Positions 1 to 9,440 of a stretch of 64,000 nt of DNA are shown one piece after another. The notes under the pieces are model-generated. The model had not been told where the DNA came from and searched no databases. It saw nothing but the letters and a program-made list of their open reading frames with translations. Within the stretch, counting starts at the first letter, position 1; each line of letters begins with the position of its first letter. The stretch lies in assembly GCF_013111185.1 (NCBI RefSeq), contig NZ_WVRE01000003.1:248001-312000 (forward strand), in the 5' to 3' direction. This DNA is from Ruegeria sp. HKCCD7303 (GTDB lineage Bacteria; Pseudomonadota; Alphaproteobacteria; Rhodobacterales; Rhodobacteraceae). Position numbers and translations under genes: made by a program.

Positions 1-85
1 GAAAATTAGATGCAAGCGCGGCGTTTTCTACCATGCGATACATGTCTTCTTGGGGCATGTCCTGGGACAACTGTGGAAGTGCCAT
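1..85 (-). CDS. Partial hypothetical protein, N-terminus only
   Basis: A reverse-strand reading frame starts at the ATG whose complement is 83-85 and runs off the left edge after 28 codons (begins MALPQLSQDMPQEDMYRM). A good Shine-Dalgarno (AAGGAAC) lies 8-9 bases upstream of the ATG, which is the main reason to accept it. The visible part is a hydrophilic, Met/Gln-rich N-terminus and I do not recognise the family. It is divergent from clpP across about 360 bases, so the two promoters share that gap. Confidence 0.5.
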   Translation of the reverse strand, partial: MALPQLSQDMPQEDMYRMVENAALASNF

Positions 86-448
86 CGTTCTAGTTCCTTG
101 CTAACCCCGTCAATGGGTAACGTTATCATATTACAGCGCAACTACGCCGTTCACTCAACTACATGTTTCGTGCATTTTGTTCCATATGTATAAATCAAAA
201 TACCGTGATGAGTGAAAGGGGAACCCTCGCCGCTTTTCCCCGTATACTAAGGCTGTGTGGTTTAGGCGGTGGCTCAAAAGTATTCCGGATCGCGAACAAC
301 GGGTCGAGCTGTGCGGAATTGGTGTCATCCTACATTCCTTCATCGTTCTCGCTTGCCCCCCCTTGCAGCCCCCCCGAGCCAACACTAAGACTTGGGTAAT
401 ACTTGTTGGGGTAGTGTCCCGATCCATAGCAAAGCAGGCAGGTTCCGA
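86..448. other. Intergenic region upstream of clpP
   Basis: This 363-base gap separates the divergent partial gene from clpP and must hold both promoters. The first half is AT-richer; the second half has a pyrimidine-rich stretch with runs of C (about 356-376). Short reading frames here lack convincing ribosome sites and I regard them as non-coding. I cannot assign a sigma-factor site with confidence. Confidence 0.4.
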
Positions 449-1081
449 ATGTTCGATCCCGTAGATACCTACATGAATACGCTCGTTCCCATGGTCGTCG
501 AGCAGACCAGCCGGGGCGAACGCGCTTACGATATTTTCTCACGTCTGCTGAAAGAGCGGATCATCTTCATCAACGGCCCGATTCATGATGGAATGAGCCA
601 TTTGGTCGTCGCGCAGCTGTTGCACCTTGAGGCCGAGAATCCGAACAAGGAAATCTCGATCTACATCAACTCGCCTGGTGGTGTAGTAACAAGCGGTTTG
701 TCTATTTACGATACAATGCAGTACATCAAGCCGAAATGTTCCACATTGGTGATCGGTCAGGCGGCGTCGATGGGGTCGGTTTTGTTGGCTGGTGGCGAGA
801 AGGGAATGCGTTTCTCCTTGCCCAACAGCCGTATCATGGTTCACCAACCCAGCGGTGGCTACCAAGGCCAAGCCAGCGACATCATGATTCACGCAGCCGA
901 GACGCAAAAGCTGAAGGATCGCCTGTATGACATTTACGTGCGTCATACCGGGCAGACCAAAAAGGCGGTTGAAAAAGCGCTGGACCGTGACAATTTCATG
1001 AGCCCGGAAGAGGCGAAAGACTGGGGCCACATCGACGAAATCGTCGAAAACCGTGCAAAAATGGACACAGATGAGGCCTGA
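449..1081 (+). CDS. clpP: ATP-dependent Clp protease proteolytic subunit ClpP
   Basis: This is the serine peptidase subunit of the cytoplasmic ClpXP protease, which forms the double-heptamer chamber that degrades substrates unfolded by ClpX. The protein is 210 residues, normal for the family. The catalytic triad is visible: Ser107 in GQAASMGS, His132 in [10 protein letters not shown] and Asp181 in LDRDNFMS. A longer in-frame opening from 392 exists, but the ATG at 449 begins the family-typical [18 protein letters not shown] segment and follows a purine-rich AGGCAGG site, so I use it. clpX follows 131 bases downstream after a hairpin terminator, the usual alphaproteobacterial order. Identification is essentially certain. 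Confidence 0.97.
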   Translation: MFDPVDTYMNTLVPMVVEQTSRGERAYDIFSRLLKERIIFINGPIHDGMSHLVVAQLLHLEAENPNKEISIYINSPGGVVTSGLSIYDTMQYIKPKCSTLVIGQAASMGSVLLAGGEKGMRFSLPNSRIMVHQPSGGYQGQASDIMIHAAETQKLKDRLYDIYVRHTGQTKKAVEKALDRDNFMSPEEAKDWGHIDEIVENRAKMDTDEA

Positions 1082-1091
1082 GACCGACACT

Positions 1092-1118
1092 CCGCGCCTT
1101 GGGCGCGGGGTTCATTTT
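1092..1118 (+). terminator. Intrinsic terminator after clpP
   Basis: A perfect 7-bp GC stem (CCGCGCC at 1092-1098, GGCGCGG at 1102-1108) with a TTG loop is followed by TTCATTTT. It lies 10 bases past the clpP stop and separates clpP from clpX, suggesting clpX is at least partly expressed from its own promoter or by readthrough. Confidence 0.65.
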
Positions 1119-1212
1119 GAGATTGTAGCCGCCAGAGTGCTGGCCTAAGCTGCACAAACAGGCGTAAGCGCATCCCTGACGGGGTGCAGGGACGAGGCCC
1201 GAAAGGTAGATC

Positions 1213-2481
1213 ATGGCGACGAATTCAGGCGGCGACGGTAAGAACACGCTCTACTGCAGTTTCTGCGGGAAAAGCCAGCACGAGGTGCGAAAACTGATCG
1301 CAGGCCCGACCGTATTCATCTGTGATGAATGTGTCGAGCTGTGCATGGACATCATCCGCGAAGAGACCAAGGCCAGCGGGCTGAAGTCGTCTGATGGCGT
1401 TCCAACGCCAAAGGATATTTGCGAGGTTCTCGACGATTACGTGATCGGTCAGGCCACAGCCAAGCGTGTTTTGTCGGTGGCGGTTCACAACCACTACAAA
1501 CGTTTGAATCATGCTCAGAAAGCTGGCAGCGATATTGAACTGGCGAAGTCGAATATTTTGCTGATCGGTCCCACCGGTTGCGGCAAGACTCTGCTGGCTC
1601 AAACACTGGCCCGCATCCTGGATGTTCCGTTCACCATGGCTGACGCAACGACGTTGACCGAAGCTGGCTATGTGGGCGAAGATGTCGAAAACATCATCCT
1701 CAAGCTCCTTCAAGCCAGTGAGTACAACGTTGAGCGCGCGCAGCGCGGCATCGTCTATATTGACGAGGTCGACAAGATCACGCGCAAGTCCGAAAACCCA
1801 TCGATCACGCGCGACGTGTCGGGCGAGGGCGTGCAGCAAGCGCTGCTGAAGCTGATGGAAGGCACCGTGGCCAGCGTTCCGCCGCAAGGAGGGCGCAAGC
1901 ATCCTCAGCAGGAATTCCTGCAAGTGGATACCACCAATATCCTGTTCATCTGCGGCGGCGCGTTTGCGGGCCTGGATAAGATCATCGCGCAGCGTGGCAA
2001 AGGCTCGGCCATGGGTTTCGGAGCCGATGTGCGCGACAATGATGATCGTGGCGTTGGCGAGATTTTCAAGGATTTGGAGCCCGAGGATCTGCTTAAATTT
2101 GGTCTGATCCCAGAATTTGTTGGGCGTTTGCCAGTTCTGGCAACGCTGGAGGATCTCGACGAAGATGCTCTGGTCACTATTTTGACAAAACCCAAGAACG
2201 CTTTGGTCAAGCAGTATCAGCGCCTGTTCGAGCTGGAAGACGTCGAACTCGACTTTACCGATGACGCATTGAAAGCGATTGCCAAGAAGGCCATCGAGCG
2301 CAAAACCGGTGCACGGGGACTGCGGTCGATCCTGGAAGACATTCTGCTGGATACCATGTTCGAATTGCCCGGCATGAAGAATGTCAGCGAAGTTGTGGTG
2401 AACGAAGAGGCCGTCGCGTCCGAGTCTCAACCTTTGTTCATCTATGCGGATGCGGCTCCTGAATCAGCTTCTGCTGGGTAA
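1213..2481 (+). CDS. clpX: ATP-dependent Clp protease ATP-binding subunit ClpX
   Basis: ClpX is the AAA+ unfoldase that feeds substrates to ClpP. At 422 residues it has the normal length. The N-terminal zinc-binding domain has Cys15, Cys18, Cys37 and Cys40. The AAA+ module shows Walker A GPTGCGKT (119-126), the pore-loop GYVG (152-155) and Walker B VYIDEVDK (181-188). The ATG at 1213 follows GAAAGG at a suitable distance. A long antisense reading frame across the gene is a codon-bias shadow. In alphaproteobacteria ClpXP drives cell-cycle and stress proteolysis; the specific substrates here are unknown. Confidence 0.98.
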   Translation: MATNSGGDGKNTLYCSFCGKSQHEVRKLIAGPTVFICDECVELCMDIIREETKASGLKSSDGVPTPKDICEVLDDYVIGQATAKRVLSVAVHNHYKRLNHAQKAGSDIELAKSNILLIGPTGCGKTLLAQTLARILDVPFTMADATTLTEAGYVGEDVENIILKLLQASEYNVERAQRGIVYIDEVDKITRKSENPSITRDVSGEGVQQALLKLMEGTVASVPPQGGRKHPQQEFLQVDTTNILFICGGAFAGLDKIIAQRGKGSAMGFGADVRDNDDRGVGEIFKDLEPEDLLKFGLIPEFVGRLPVLATLEDLDEDALVTILTKPKNALVKQYQRLFELEDVELDFTDDALKAIAKKAIERKTGARGLRSILEDILLDTMFELPGMKNVSEVVVNEEAVASESQPLFIYADAAPESASAG

Positions 2482-2519
2482 GCTGCCCTGTCGCGGCTAT
2501 TGTTTTTGACAATGCGGTT

Positions 2520-2534
2520 GGGGGCTTTGCCCCC
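2520..2534 (+). terminator. GC hairpin downstream of clpX
   Basis: GGGGGC (2520-2525), loop TTT, GCCCCC (2529-2534) forms a perfect 6-bp stem 38 bases past the clpX stop. A T-rich stretch (TTGATTTTCTT) follows only after 11 bases, so this is terminator-like rather than a textbook intrinsic terminator. Confidence 0.4.
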
Positions 2535-2639
2535 GCCGCCGCAGTTGATTTTCTTGGAAAAAAGTCAGGCCAAATGAACGCAGGGGTCCTGCGATGGGCA
2601 TGGCGGTTTGCGGATTGCCAACAACAAAGAGGGAGCGAT

Positions 2640-3002
2640 ATGGCGATCCAGCGGATCTCATCAGGCGGCGAATTTGAGGAAAAAGTTGGTTACTGCCGCG
2701 CGGTCGTTGCCGGCGGGTGGGTTCACGTGGCCGGCACAGTTGGGCAAGGTGAAGATATTGTTGCGCAGTGCCGTTCCGCGCTGGCGACCATCGAAACTGC
2801 TCTGCAAAATGCCGGGGCAAGTTTTAAAGATGTTGTGCGGGTGACATACATGTTGCCGGATCGTATAGAGTTTGAGCCGTGTTGGCCCATTCTGGCTGAA
2901 ACCTTCGGCGCAAATCCTCCGGCTGCGACTATGATTGAGTGTGGGCTGATCGACCCAAAATACAGGATCGAAATTGAAGTGACCGCGTTTCTGCCGGAGT
3001 GA
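2640..3002 (+). CDS. Rid (YjgF/YER057c/UK114) family protein
   Basis: The 120-residue protein has the whole Rid fold: the N-terminal [17 protein letters not shown] strand pair, a [16 protein letters not shown] helix and a C-terminal IEIEVTAF strand. RidA proper deaminates reactive enamines/imines and depends on an Arg just before the last strand; here the aligned segment reads [15 protein letters not shown], with no Arg at that position, so this looks like a Rid subgroup other than RidA and its reaction is unknown. I start at the ATG at 2640, which follows AAAGAGGGAG; the frame extends upstream to 2574 without a better site. It is followed at short range by the complex I accessory gene. Confidence 0.85.
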   Translation: MAIQRISSGGEFEEKVGYCRAVVAGGWVHVAGTVGQGEDIVAQCRSALATIETALQNAGASFKDVVRVTYMLPDRIEFEPCWPILAETFGANPPAATMIECGLIDPKYRIEIEVTAFLPE

Positions 3003-3082
3003 CGCAGGCGACCCCAGTGGCACTGGACCTTGGCGAGCCTTTGGTCCATACCTTTCCTCGACCGAAATGCCGGAGGCACCCG

Positions 3083-3466
3083 ATGGGAATCCTGAACAGT
3101 CTTTTGCGAGCCGTGACCTGGTGGAACGGGTCCACTCTGAACACGCAGATCTATACGTCGCGTAAGGGCGTCAAAGTTGGCGAAGACAATGAAGGCAATG
3201 TGTTTTATCGAACGGCGGATGACAGCAAGCGCTGGGTGATATTCAACGGCGAGGCTGAAGCCAGTCGAGTTGACTCGGAATGGCACGGCTGGTTGCACCG
3301 CACCTGGGACGAACCTCCGACGGACAAACCTTTACCGCATAAATCCTGGGAAAAACCACATCAGGAAAACCTGACGGGTACTGCGCTGGCTTATACGCCG
3401 GCCGGATCGCTGCGTCGGGCCGAACCGGTTGAGCGCAAAGATTATGAGGCCTGGAGCCCGGAATAA
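3083..3466 (+). CDS. NADH:ubiquinone oxidoreductase 17.2 kDa (NDUFA12-type) subunit
   Basis: The 127-residue protein matches the NDUFA12/B17.2 accessory subunit of respiratory complex I that alphaproteobacteria share with mitochondria. It starts [20 protein letters not shown], carries the DNEGNVFYR and [16 protein letters not shown] segments, and then the [13 protein letters not shown] motif. The ATG at 3083 has GGAGG 8 bases upstream and begins the family-typical N-terminus; the earlier in-frame start overlapping the rid gene is not used. It is encoded away from the nuo operon and next to mlaD, DUF2155 and aat, a neighbourhood common in Rhodobacteraceae. Confidence 0.92.
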   Translation: MGILNSLLRAVTWWNGSTLNTQIYTSRKGVKVGEDNEGNVFYRTADDSKRWVIFNGEAEASRVDSEWHGWLHRTWDEPPTDKPLPHKSWEKPHQENLTGTALAYTPAGSLRRAEPVERKDYEAWSPE

Positions 3467-3477
3467 GCGAGGCAAAG

Positions 3478-3930
3478 ATGTCGAGCCATAATTGGACCGA
3501 AGTTGTTGTCGGTGGCGTCGTGTTGGCCGGTGCGCTGGCATTTGGTGTTTACGCCAGCCAATCGACGGGCCTGTCGAAGGGCGCGGCCGGATATGAACTT
3601 GGCGCGTCTTTCAGATCGTTGGAAGGGGTCGGTGTCGGGACGGATGTTCGTCTTGCAGGTGTCAAGATTGGAACCGTGACCGGCGTGACGCTGAACGCGG
3701 ATACTTATCGCGCAGACACGACCTTCACCATTGCCGATGGCGTCCTGGTGCCGGATGACAGCGCCATTGTGATCTCGTCCGAGGGGCTGCTGGGCGGAAA
3801 TTTCGTCGAGGTAATGCCCGGCGGGTCACCATTCTATTTCGAACCCGGAGACGAGATTGAGGATACGCAAGGCGCGGTCAGTCTGATCTCTCTGCTGGTC
3901 AAGTTTGTGGCCGGAGATGGCAGCGAATGA
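3478..3930 (+). CDS. mlaD: Outer membrane lipid asymmetry protein MlaD (MCE domain)
   Basis: MlaD is the periplasmic, inner-membrane-anchored substrate-binding component of the Mla phospholipid transporter. The 150-residue protein has one N-terminal membrane segment (about residues 8-26) followed by an MCE domain, with the characteristic GVGVGTDVRLAGVKIGTVTG stretch and a hydrophobic tail (ISLLVKFVAG). Other mla genes (mlaE, mlaF) are not in the window; in this group mlaD is often separate. It overlaps the next gene by 4 bases (ATGA), so the two are translationally coupled. Confidence 0.9.
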   Translation: MSSHNWTEVVVGGVVLAGALAFGVYASQSTGLSKGAAGYELGASFRSLEGVGVGTDVRLAGVKIGTVTGVTLNADTYRADTTFTIADGVLVPDDSAIVISSEGLLGGNFVEVMPGGSPFYFEPGDEIEDTQGAVSLISLLVKFVAGDGSE

Positions 3931-4295
3931 TCCGCGCTGCTTTAATTGCCCTTCTTATGGTCGGGACCAGTGCTGTTGCTCAGCAAAAGGTCCAGTCCGG
4001 TCCGGGGGCCATGTTGCGCGGATTGGACAAAGTCAGCGGTCAGACCGTCGATGTTGAAATGCAAAGCGGTGAGACCGAAGCCGTTTTTGGCTTGGACGTT
4101 GCCCTGGGGGATTGTCGTTATCCGGTTGATAACCCGACGGGTGACGCGTTTGCCTATTTGACGATTTGGGAAACGGGGAAAGCTGATCAGTTGTTTGACG
4201 GCTGGATGATTGCAACATCCCCAGCCCTGAACGCGCTGGACCATGCGCGTTATGATGTCTGGGTGATCCGCTGTATTACACCTGCTGCGGACTGA
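3927..4295 (+). CDS. DUF2155 family secreted protein
   Basis: The 122-residue protein has a clear cleavable signal peptide (MIRAALIALLMVGTSAVAQQ) and then the DUF2155 core with MLRGLDKVSGQTVDVEMQSGE, a Cys in LGDCRYP and a C-terminal Cys in VWVIRCI that could form a disulfide. The family is typical of alphaproteobacteria and sits beside mlaD and aat; its function is unknown, although the location hints at an envelope role. Its 3' end overlaps the convergent aat gene by 46 bases. Confidence 0.85.
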   Translation: MIRAALIALLMVGTSAVAQQKVQSGPGAMLRGLDKVSGQTVDVEMQSGETEAVFGLDVALGDCRYPVDNPTGDAFAYLTIWETGKADQLFDGWMIATSPALNALDHARYDVWVIRCITPAAD

Positions 4296-4882
4296 TCGAT
4301 TGATGCTGTGAAATCGGCGCTGAGATTCAGAGCCTCTTCCAGTTCCTTTTTGTAAGCGCTGCGTGGAATTTCGATGGCACCCAATGAGGCCAGGTGTGCG
4401 GTTAGAAACTGCGTATCGAACAGGTGGAATCCGGTTTGTCGCAGGCGGTCCACAAGATAGGCAAGGGCGATTTTCGACGCATCCGTGCGGCGTGAGAACA
4501 TGCTTTCCCCAAAGAATGCAGCCCCCAAGGTTACACCATAGACACCGCCCACAAGTGCGGCTCCGTCCCAGACTTCAAGAGAATGGGCATAGCCTGTTTG
4601 GTGCAATTGGCGGTACAGATCGTGCAGCTCTGCGTTGATCCAGGTGTCGGCCCTGTCGGCACAGCCATCCACGACGCCTGAAAAGTCCTGATTGATCGTG
4701 ATATCGAACCCGCAATTGCGGATGCGGCGTGAAAGACTACGCGAGACATGGAACCCGTCCAACGGAAAGACGCCGCGAAACTTTGGATCGACCCAGAACA
4801 ACTCGGGATCATCGCGATGTTCGGCCATCGGGAAAATGCCGATGGAGTACCCGTGCAGCAAAAGTTCAGCGGATAGGCTCAT
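4250..4882 (-). CDS. aat: Leucyl/phenylalanyl-tRNA--protein transferase
   Basis: Aat adds Leu or Phe from aminoacyl-tRNA to proteins with N-terminal Arg or Lys, marking them for ClpAP(S) degradation by the N-end rule. The 210-residue protein has the family landmarks: HGYSIGIFPMAE near the N-terminus, FWVDPKFRGVFPL, YRQLHQTGYAHSLEVWDG, GVYGVTLGAAFFGESMFSR and FHLFDTQFLTAHLASLGA. It lies downstream of accC in the same direction, separated by a hairpin. Confidence 0.95.
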   Translation of the reverse strand: MSLSAELLLHGYSIGIFPMAEHRDDPELFWVDPKFRGVFPLDGFHVSRSLSRRIRNCGFDITINQDFSGVVDGCADRADTWINAELHDLYRQLHQTGYAHSLEVWDGAALVGGVYGVTLGAAFFGESMFSRRTDASKIALAYLVDRLRQTGFHLFDTQFLTAHLASLGAIEIPRSAYKKELEEALNLSADFTASIDQSAAGVIQRITQTS

Positions 4883-4895
4883 TTTGGGTAAGAGG

Positions 4896-4923
4896 GAACC
4901 GGAAGGCGTGCGCCCTCCGGTTC
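4896..4923 (-). terminator. Hairpin between accC and aat
   Basis: GAACCGGA (4896-4903) pairs with TCCGGTTC (4916-4923), with an inner GGC/GCC stem in the loop. It lies immediately after the accC stop in the direction of accBC transcription and before the aat start. The U-tract on that strand is weak (CCCTCTTACC), so it may attenuate rather than stop transcription. Confidence 0.5.
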
Positions 4924-4933
4924 TTGGAGGTTA

Positions 4934-6280
4934 CTATTCCATATTCTCCGCAAGCCAGCGCTCCAGCCAGTGGATGTTGTAATCGCCGCTGTGCAGGTCG
5001 GGTTCCTGCAGCAAGGCATGGAACAGAGGGACTGTGGTATCGATGCCGTCCACGATCAACTCTCCCAATGCGCGTTCCAGACGGGCCAGAGCTTCGGCCC
5101 GGTCGCGGCCCTGAACGATCAGCTTGGCGATCAGCGAGTCATAGTAGGGTGGGATCGAGTAGCCGTCATAGAGAGCTGAATCCATCCGCACGCCCAGACC
5201 GCCCGGCGCGTGATAGGCCGTAATCTTGCCGGGGCAGGGCGAGAAGTTGGGCAGCTTTTCCGCGTTGATCCGAACCTCAATGGCGTGGCCGTTGATTTCC
5301 AGATCCTCTTGCCCAAATGACATCGGTTCGCCTGCGGCCACACGGATTTGCTCGCGCACCAGATCGACGCCAAAGATGCCTTCGGTCACAGGATGTTCCA
5401 CCTGAAGGCGGGTGTTCATTTCGATGAAATAGAACTCGCCGTTTTCATAGAGGAACTCGATTGTGCCCGCGCCGATATAGTTGATCTTGGCCACGGCATC
5501 TGCACAGATCTTGCCGATCCTGGCGCGCTCTTCGGGGGTGATGCAGGGGCCGGGGGCCTCTTCAAACACTTTCTGGTGGCGGCGCTGCAACGAGCAGTCG
5601 CGTTCGCCCAGATGCACGGCTTTGCCCTTGCCGTCGCCGAAGACCTGAATTTCGATATGGCGGGGAGTGGTCAGGTATTTCTCGATATAGACCTCGTCGT
5701 TGCCAAAGGCGGCCTTGCCCTCAGCGCGCGCGGTCATAAAGGCGCTTTCCATCTCATCAGCGTTCATCGCGACCTTCATGCCACGACCGCCGCCACCAGC
5801 GGTAGCCTTGATGATGACGGGATAGCCGAATTCCTCACCGATACGCTTGGCATCTTCCAGCGTGGGAACGCCACCGTCCGAGCCGGGCACGCAGGGCACA
5901 CCCAGCGCCTTCATCGTGTCCTTGGCGGTGATCTTGTCGCCCATCACGCGGATATGTTCCGCGGTGGGGCCGATAAAGGTGATGCCGTGATCTTCGACGA
6001 TCTGCACGAACTCGGCATTCTCTGACAGGAAGCCATAGCCCGGGTGGATCGCTTGCGCACCTGTAATCTCACAAGCCGAGATGATCGCCGGTACGGACAG
6101 ATAGCTTTGCGGTGAAGGCGGGGGGCCAATGCAGACCGATTCGTCTGCCATGCGCACATGCATCGCGTCGCTGTCAGCGGTGGAATGGACGGCGACCGTC
6201 TTAATCCCCATCTCGCGGGCGGCGCGGATGACGCGCAGGGCGATCTCGCCTCGGTTGGCAATCAGGATCTTGTCGAACAT
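4934..6280 (-). CDS. accC: Acetyl-CoA carboxylase biotin carboxylase subunit
   Basis: AccC carboxylates biotin on AccB with ATP and bicarbonate, the first half of malonyl-CoA synthesis. It has the normal 448 residues. The N-terminal fold begins [17 protein letters not shown]; the ATP-grasp glycine loop GGGGRGMK is at 162-169, and the [13 protein letters not shown] active-site segment at 225-237. [20 protein letters not shown] carries the metal-binding Glu and catalytic Arg. accB lies 9 bases upstream in the same operon. Only biotin carboxylase and BCCP are here; carboxyltransferase genes accA and accD are elsewhere, as is usual. Confidence 0.98.
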   Translation of the reverse strand: MFDKILIANRGEIALRVIRAAREMGIKTVAVHSTADSDAMHVRMADESVCIGPPPSPQSYLSVPAIISACEITGAQAIHPGYGFLSENAEFVQIVEDHGITFIGPTAEHIRVMGDKITAKDTMKALGVPCVPGSDGGVPTLEDAKRIGEEFGYPVIIKATAGGGGRGMKVAMNADEMESAFMTARAEGKAAFGNDEVYIEKYLTTPRHIEIQVFGDGKGKAVHLGERDCSLQRRHQKVFEEAPGPCITPEERARIGKICADAVAKINYIGAGTIEFLYENGEFYFIEMNTRLQVEHPVTEGIFGVDLVREQIRVAAGEPMSFGQEDLEINGHAIEVRINAEKLPNFSPCPGKITAYHAPGGLGVRMDSALYDGYSIPPYYDSLIAKLIVQGRDRAEALARLERALGELIVDGIDTTVPLFHALLQEPDLHSGDYNIHWLERWLAENME

Positions 6281-6289
6281 GGGCCCGCC

Positions 6290-6790
6290 TTACTCGATGA
6301 TGACCAGAGGGGTGCCGAATTCCACTGCGTCGCCATCGCCAACCAGAATGCGTTTTATCGAGCCCGATTTGGGGGCGTGGATGTGGTTCATGGTTTTCAT
6401 CGCTTCGACGATCAGCAGTGTGTCGCCTTCAGAAACAGAAGCACCGACGCTAATGAATGCAGGCGCGCCGGGTTCGGGCTGCATATAGACCGTTCCAACC
6501 ATAGGCGAGGTGACAGCGCCAGGGTGATTGGCCGGGTCTTCTTGCGCTGCGGGGGTTTCGGTTGCGACAGGGGCAGCCGCAGGGGCGACGGCTGGTGCGG
6601 GGGCCGCGGCGGGTACTGCGACCTGAACCGGAGCGGCTGCGGCCTGTGTCATGCGGCTGACGCGCACGTTGAGGCTGTCTTCCTCGCCATATTCGCGTTT
6701 GACCTGCAGTTCCGTCAGGTCGTTTTCGCGCAGCAATTCAGCCAGAGCCTTGATGAATGCCACATCCGCTTCGTGTTTGGTATCTGTCAT
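6290..6790 (-). CDS. accB: Acetyl-CoA carboxylase biotin carboxyl carrier protein
   Basis: The 166-residue protein has an N-terminal helical domain, an Ala/Pro-rich flexible linker (about residues 48-90) and a C-terminal biotinyl domain with biotinylated Lys132 in [10 protein letters not shown] place the start at the ATG at 6790 ([10 protein letters not shown]), preceded by GAGGACACTC; an upstream in-frame start at 6844 would add 18 basic residues not typical of the family. accC follows 9 bases after the stop, so the pair forms the accBC operon. Confidence 0.96.
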   Translation of the reverse strand: MTDTKHEADVAFIKALAELLRENDLTELQVKREYGEEDSLNVRVSRMTQAAAAPVQVAVPAAAPAPAVAPAAAPVATETPAAQEDPANHPGAVTSPMVGTVYMQPEPGAPAFISVGASVSEGDTLLIVEAMKTMNHIHAPKSGSIKRILVGDGDAVEFGTPLVIIE

Positions 6791-6940
6791 GAGTGTCCTC
6801 GACGGTTCCCCTTTGGCCCGTCTGTTTTTGCGGGCTCTAATCAAATTACGCAGCGTTATAGGCCAAGCAGCCGTGCATGAAAAGCGCCGACTCGCACCAT
6901 CGCGAGCTGGTTTGCCGCTTAAATTAAGGGGCCGAATGGG

Positions 6941-7477
6941 TCACAATGGCATTCCCGACAGCTTTGCGACCAACTCAGAAAGTTTTCGAGCGCCGAACTT
7001 TTCAAGCAAGCGGGCACGATAGGCTTCGATTGTCCGATAACTCAGCCCCAGTTCCCCACCGATTTCCTTAGCCGACAAGCCGCGACACGACAGGATGGCC
7101 ACCTCGCGTTCACGTACCGTCAACTCAACCAGAGGCCGTTCTTCCGAGATGTCGGAAAAGCTCCAGATACCGTGTCGGAACGGGTCATCAGGGGTGAGTG
7201 AGCGGCCCCGAGCGCGGCACCAGAACAGATCGCCATTGCGCCGCCGCATGACGCGTTCATCGGTGTAGTATCCGGTGTCGCGCATCACCTGCAGGCTGCG
7301 CTCTCCGATCCGCTCCCAATCGGCGACCGAGGGATAGAGGTGCAGCAAAGGCATATTGCGATAGTCAGCTTCCTCACCACCAAACGTGCGCGAGAACTGC
7401 AGATTGCAGCGCCGGATAATCCGGTTTTCCAGCTCTACAAGGCCGATGGGTGCGTATTCAAAGGCGGGGTCGCTCAT
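6941..7477 (-). CDS. PAS-domain LuxR-family transcriptional regulator
   Basis: The 178-residue protein combines an N-terminal PAS-like domain (about 1-112, ending in GIWSFSDISEERP) with a C-terminal LuxR-type helix-turn-helix (about 113-172: LTVREREVAILSCRGLSAKEIGGELGLSYRTIEAYRARLLEKF). The PAS domain probably senses a small molecule or redox state, but no ligand-binding Cys or His stands out. It is upstream of accBC on the same strand, about 150 bases away, and divergent from the ScfR-type gene, so it may control either. Confidence 0.85.
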   Translation of the reverse strand: MSDPAFEYAPIGLVELENRIIRRCNLQFSRTFGGEEADYRNMPLLHLYPSVADWERIGERSLQVMRDTGYYTDERVMRRRNGDLFWCRARGRSLTPDDPFRHGIWSFSDISEERPLVELTVREREVAILSCRGLSAKEIGGELGLSYRTIEAYRARLLEKFGARKLSELVAKLSGMPL

Positions 7478-7688
7478 GTGGGTATCGTGCCGGGAAACAG
7501 CACGGAAGAGAAGGGGTGAAGCAACTTCTTACATGATGATGACAAGTTGCGCTGTCGTGGAGTGTGTCTGGATTGTGTAAACTATGTAAATCGAAATAGA
7601 AAATTTTGACCTAACTAAATGAGAAATATAGTATGTTTCGAAAAAAATTTGGGGTGCTTAGCTTGTCGCGGGTCAGGAGGCAACTAAC

Positions 7689-8981
7689 ATGCGTGACGCT
7701 TTGACTGGAAGCCGCATTCGCGAGCGGCGGCAGATTGCCGGGCTTAAGCAAGCGGAACTGGCCCGTTTGGCGGGGATTTCGGCCTCTTACCTGAACCTTA
7801 TCGAGCACAATCGCCGTCGGATCGGGGGTAAGTTGCTGGTGGATATTGCTGCGGCCCTGTCGGTTGAACCATCGGTGTTGACGCGAGGGATAGAAGCCAC
7901 GCTGGTGTCGGCCTTGCGCGAAGCGGCAGATGATGCGGTTGGCCAGAATGCAGAGTTGGACAGCTTGGAGGAGTTCGCCGGGCGCTTTACCGGCTGGGCA
8001 GGTGTTCTGGCGCAGATGCATCGCCGTGTCGTCTCGCTCGAACGAAATGTTGAGATCCTATCGGACCGGCTGACTCATGACCCCCATCTGGCGGCCTCGA
8101 TGCACGAGGTTTTGTCGACCGCGGCAGCGATTCGATCTACGGCCGCGATTCTTGCGGATACTGAAGACATCGAGGCTGAATGGCGCGAACGGTTCCATAA
8201 AAACCTGCACCAGGATGCCGAGCGGTTGGCGGACAGCTCCAAGGCGTTGGTGACATTTCTGGATGAAAGCGACGCAGCCGTCGACCCGCGTGGCGTTCCG
8301 TTGGAGGAGGTCGAAGCGTTTTTCCAGGCCCGCGATTATAGTTTCACGGAACTGGAAGAGGGGGGCGCTACGGATGCCGTCGATCTGAGCAGCCTAAATA
8401 CCACAGCAGCCCAAACCTTGGCACGCGAGATGTTGGAGATTTACAGGGCTGACGCCCGGGCAATGCCACTGGATGCTGTCGCCGCTCGTGTTCGGGGCGC
8501 CCAACCAGACCCTGTTGATTTGGCCCATCATTTTTCTGTCGACATGGCGACCGTGCTGCGGCGTTTGGCTTTTTTGCCAGAAAGTGTTGTTTCTGAACCG
8601 GCGGGGTTGGTGTTGTGCGATGCATCCGGCAGCATCTTGTTTCTAAAACCAACACCAGGATTTGCCATGCCCAGACATGGCGAGGCTTGTCCGCTTTGGC
8701 CTGTTTTCACGGCGCTGAACCGACCTTTGGTTCCGGTGCGTAAGCAAGTCGAGCAAACCGGGCGGGCTTCGGCTGAGTTCGAGTGCTTTGCCTATGCGTG
8801 GCCCCATGCGGTGCCGGGCTATGATCAGGATCCGGCTTATCGATCCGTCATGTTGGTACGGCCGGTTCAAGAGCAAGCCGGTGATGCACCGGTTACGCAA
8901 GTTGGGCCGAACTGCCGGGTCTGCCCCCGCAACGAATGCACCGCTCGCCGCGAACCGTCGATTTTGAGCGAAGGTTTTTGA
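7689..8981 (+). CDS. ScfR/PccR-type XRE regulator (HTH + DUF2083)
   Basis: This 430-residue transcription factor has an N-terminal XRE helix-turn-helix (about residues 8-62, RIRERRQIAGLKQAELARLAGISASYLNLIEHNRR in sense) and a C-terminal domain of the short-chain fatty-acyl regulator family, with a cysteine-rich end (CRVCPRNECTARRE). Known members include PccR of Rhodobacter sphaeroides and RamB of mycobacteria, which bind acyl-CoA-type signals and control propionate or acetate genes. The start has GGAGG 9 bases upstream. It lies just before a receiver/symporter-kinase set, supporting a joint role in short-chain fatty-acid sensing; that link is inference. Confidence 0.85.
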   Translation: MRDALTGSRIRERRQIAGLKQAELARLAGISASYLNLIEHNRRRIGGKLLVDIAAALSVEPSVLTRGIEATLVSALREAADDAVGQNAELDSLEEFAGRFTGWAGVLAQMHRRVVSLERNVEILSDRLTHDPHLAASMHEVLSTAAAIRSTAAILADTEDIEAEWRERFHKNLHQDAERLADSSKALVTFLDESDAAVDPRGVPLEEVEAFFQARDYSFTELEEGGATDAVDLSSLNTTAAQTLAREMLEIYRADARAMPLDAVAARVRGAQPDPVDLAHHFSVDMATVLRRLAFLPESVVSEPAGLVLCDASGSILFLKPTPGFAMPRHGEACPLWPVFTALNRPLVPVRKQVEQTGRASAEFECFAYAWPHAVPGYDQDPAYRSVMLVRPVQEQAGDAPVTQVGPNCRVCPRNECTARREPSILSEGF

Positions 8982-9059
8982 CACTTTCCTGACAGAACGC
9001 TTAATCTGATCCTAATCGGTTGCGGGACGGACGACCGGTTTTGGGGAGGAACAGAAAAT

Positions 9060-9440
9060 ATGAGCCGCAAGGTTCTGTTGATCGAGGACGAGCCGAACAT
9101 TGCCGAAGCAATCCGGTTTCTGTTGTCCCGCGAGGGGTGGCAGGTCGAGATTCATGGCGATGGCTCCGATGCGCTTGAGGTTATCCAGGGGGCTCAGCCC
9201 GACTTGGTTATTCTGGATGTTATGTTGCCGGGTAAAAACGGCATGGATATTCTGCGCGATCTCAGAGAGATGGAAGAACTGGCAAGCCTTCCGGTCTTGA
9301 TGCTGACGGCGCGCGGGCAGTCGCGCGACCGGGAAATGGCGGAAAATGCAGGCGTTAGCCGCTTTATGACCAAACCGTTTTCCAACGCCGAAGTGTTGAC
9401 GGCTGTGCGTGATCTTCACGCGCAGGCGACGCAAATGTAA
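9060..9440 (+). CDS. Single-domain response regulator (CheY-like receiver)
   Basis: The 126-residue protein is a lone receiver domain with acidic Glu9/Asp10, the phospho-acceptor Asp53 in VILDVMLPG, a Thr in MLTARG and the conserved Lys in MTKPF. There is no DNA-binding or output domain, so it must act through a partner or as a phosphate sink. It is followed with a 1-base overlap by the small membrane gene and then by the symporter-kinase, so the three form one operon. In the CrbSR acetate switch the regulator carries a LuxR output domain; this one does not. Confidence 0.93.
   Translation: MSRKVLLIEDEPNIAEAIRFLLSREGWQVEIHGDGSDALEVIQGAQPDLVILDVMLPGKNGMDILRDLREMEELASLPVLMLTARGQSRDREMAENAGVSRFMTKPFSNAEVLTAVRDLHAQATQM

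Noticed and set aside
1225..2430. Long antisense reading frame opposite clpX (401 codons)
   Set aside because: It is the shadow of a GC-rich, codon-biased essential gene and has no ribosome site or family features.
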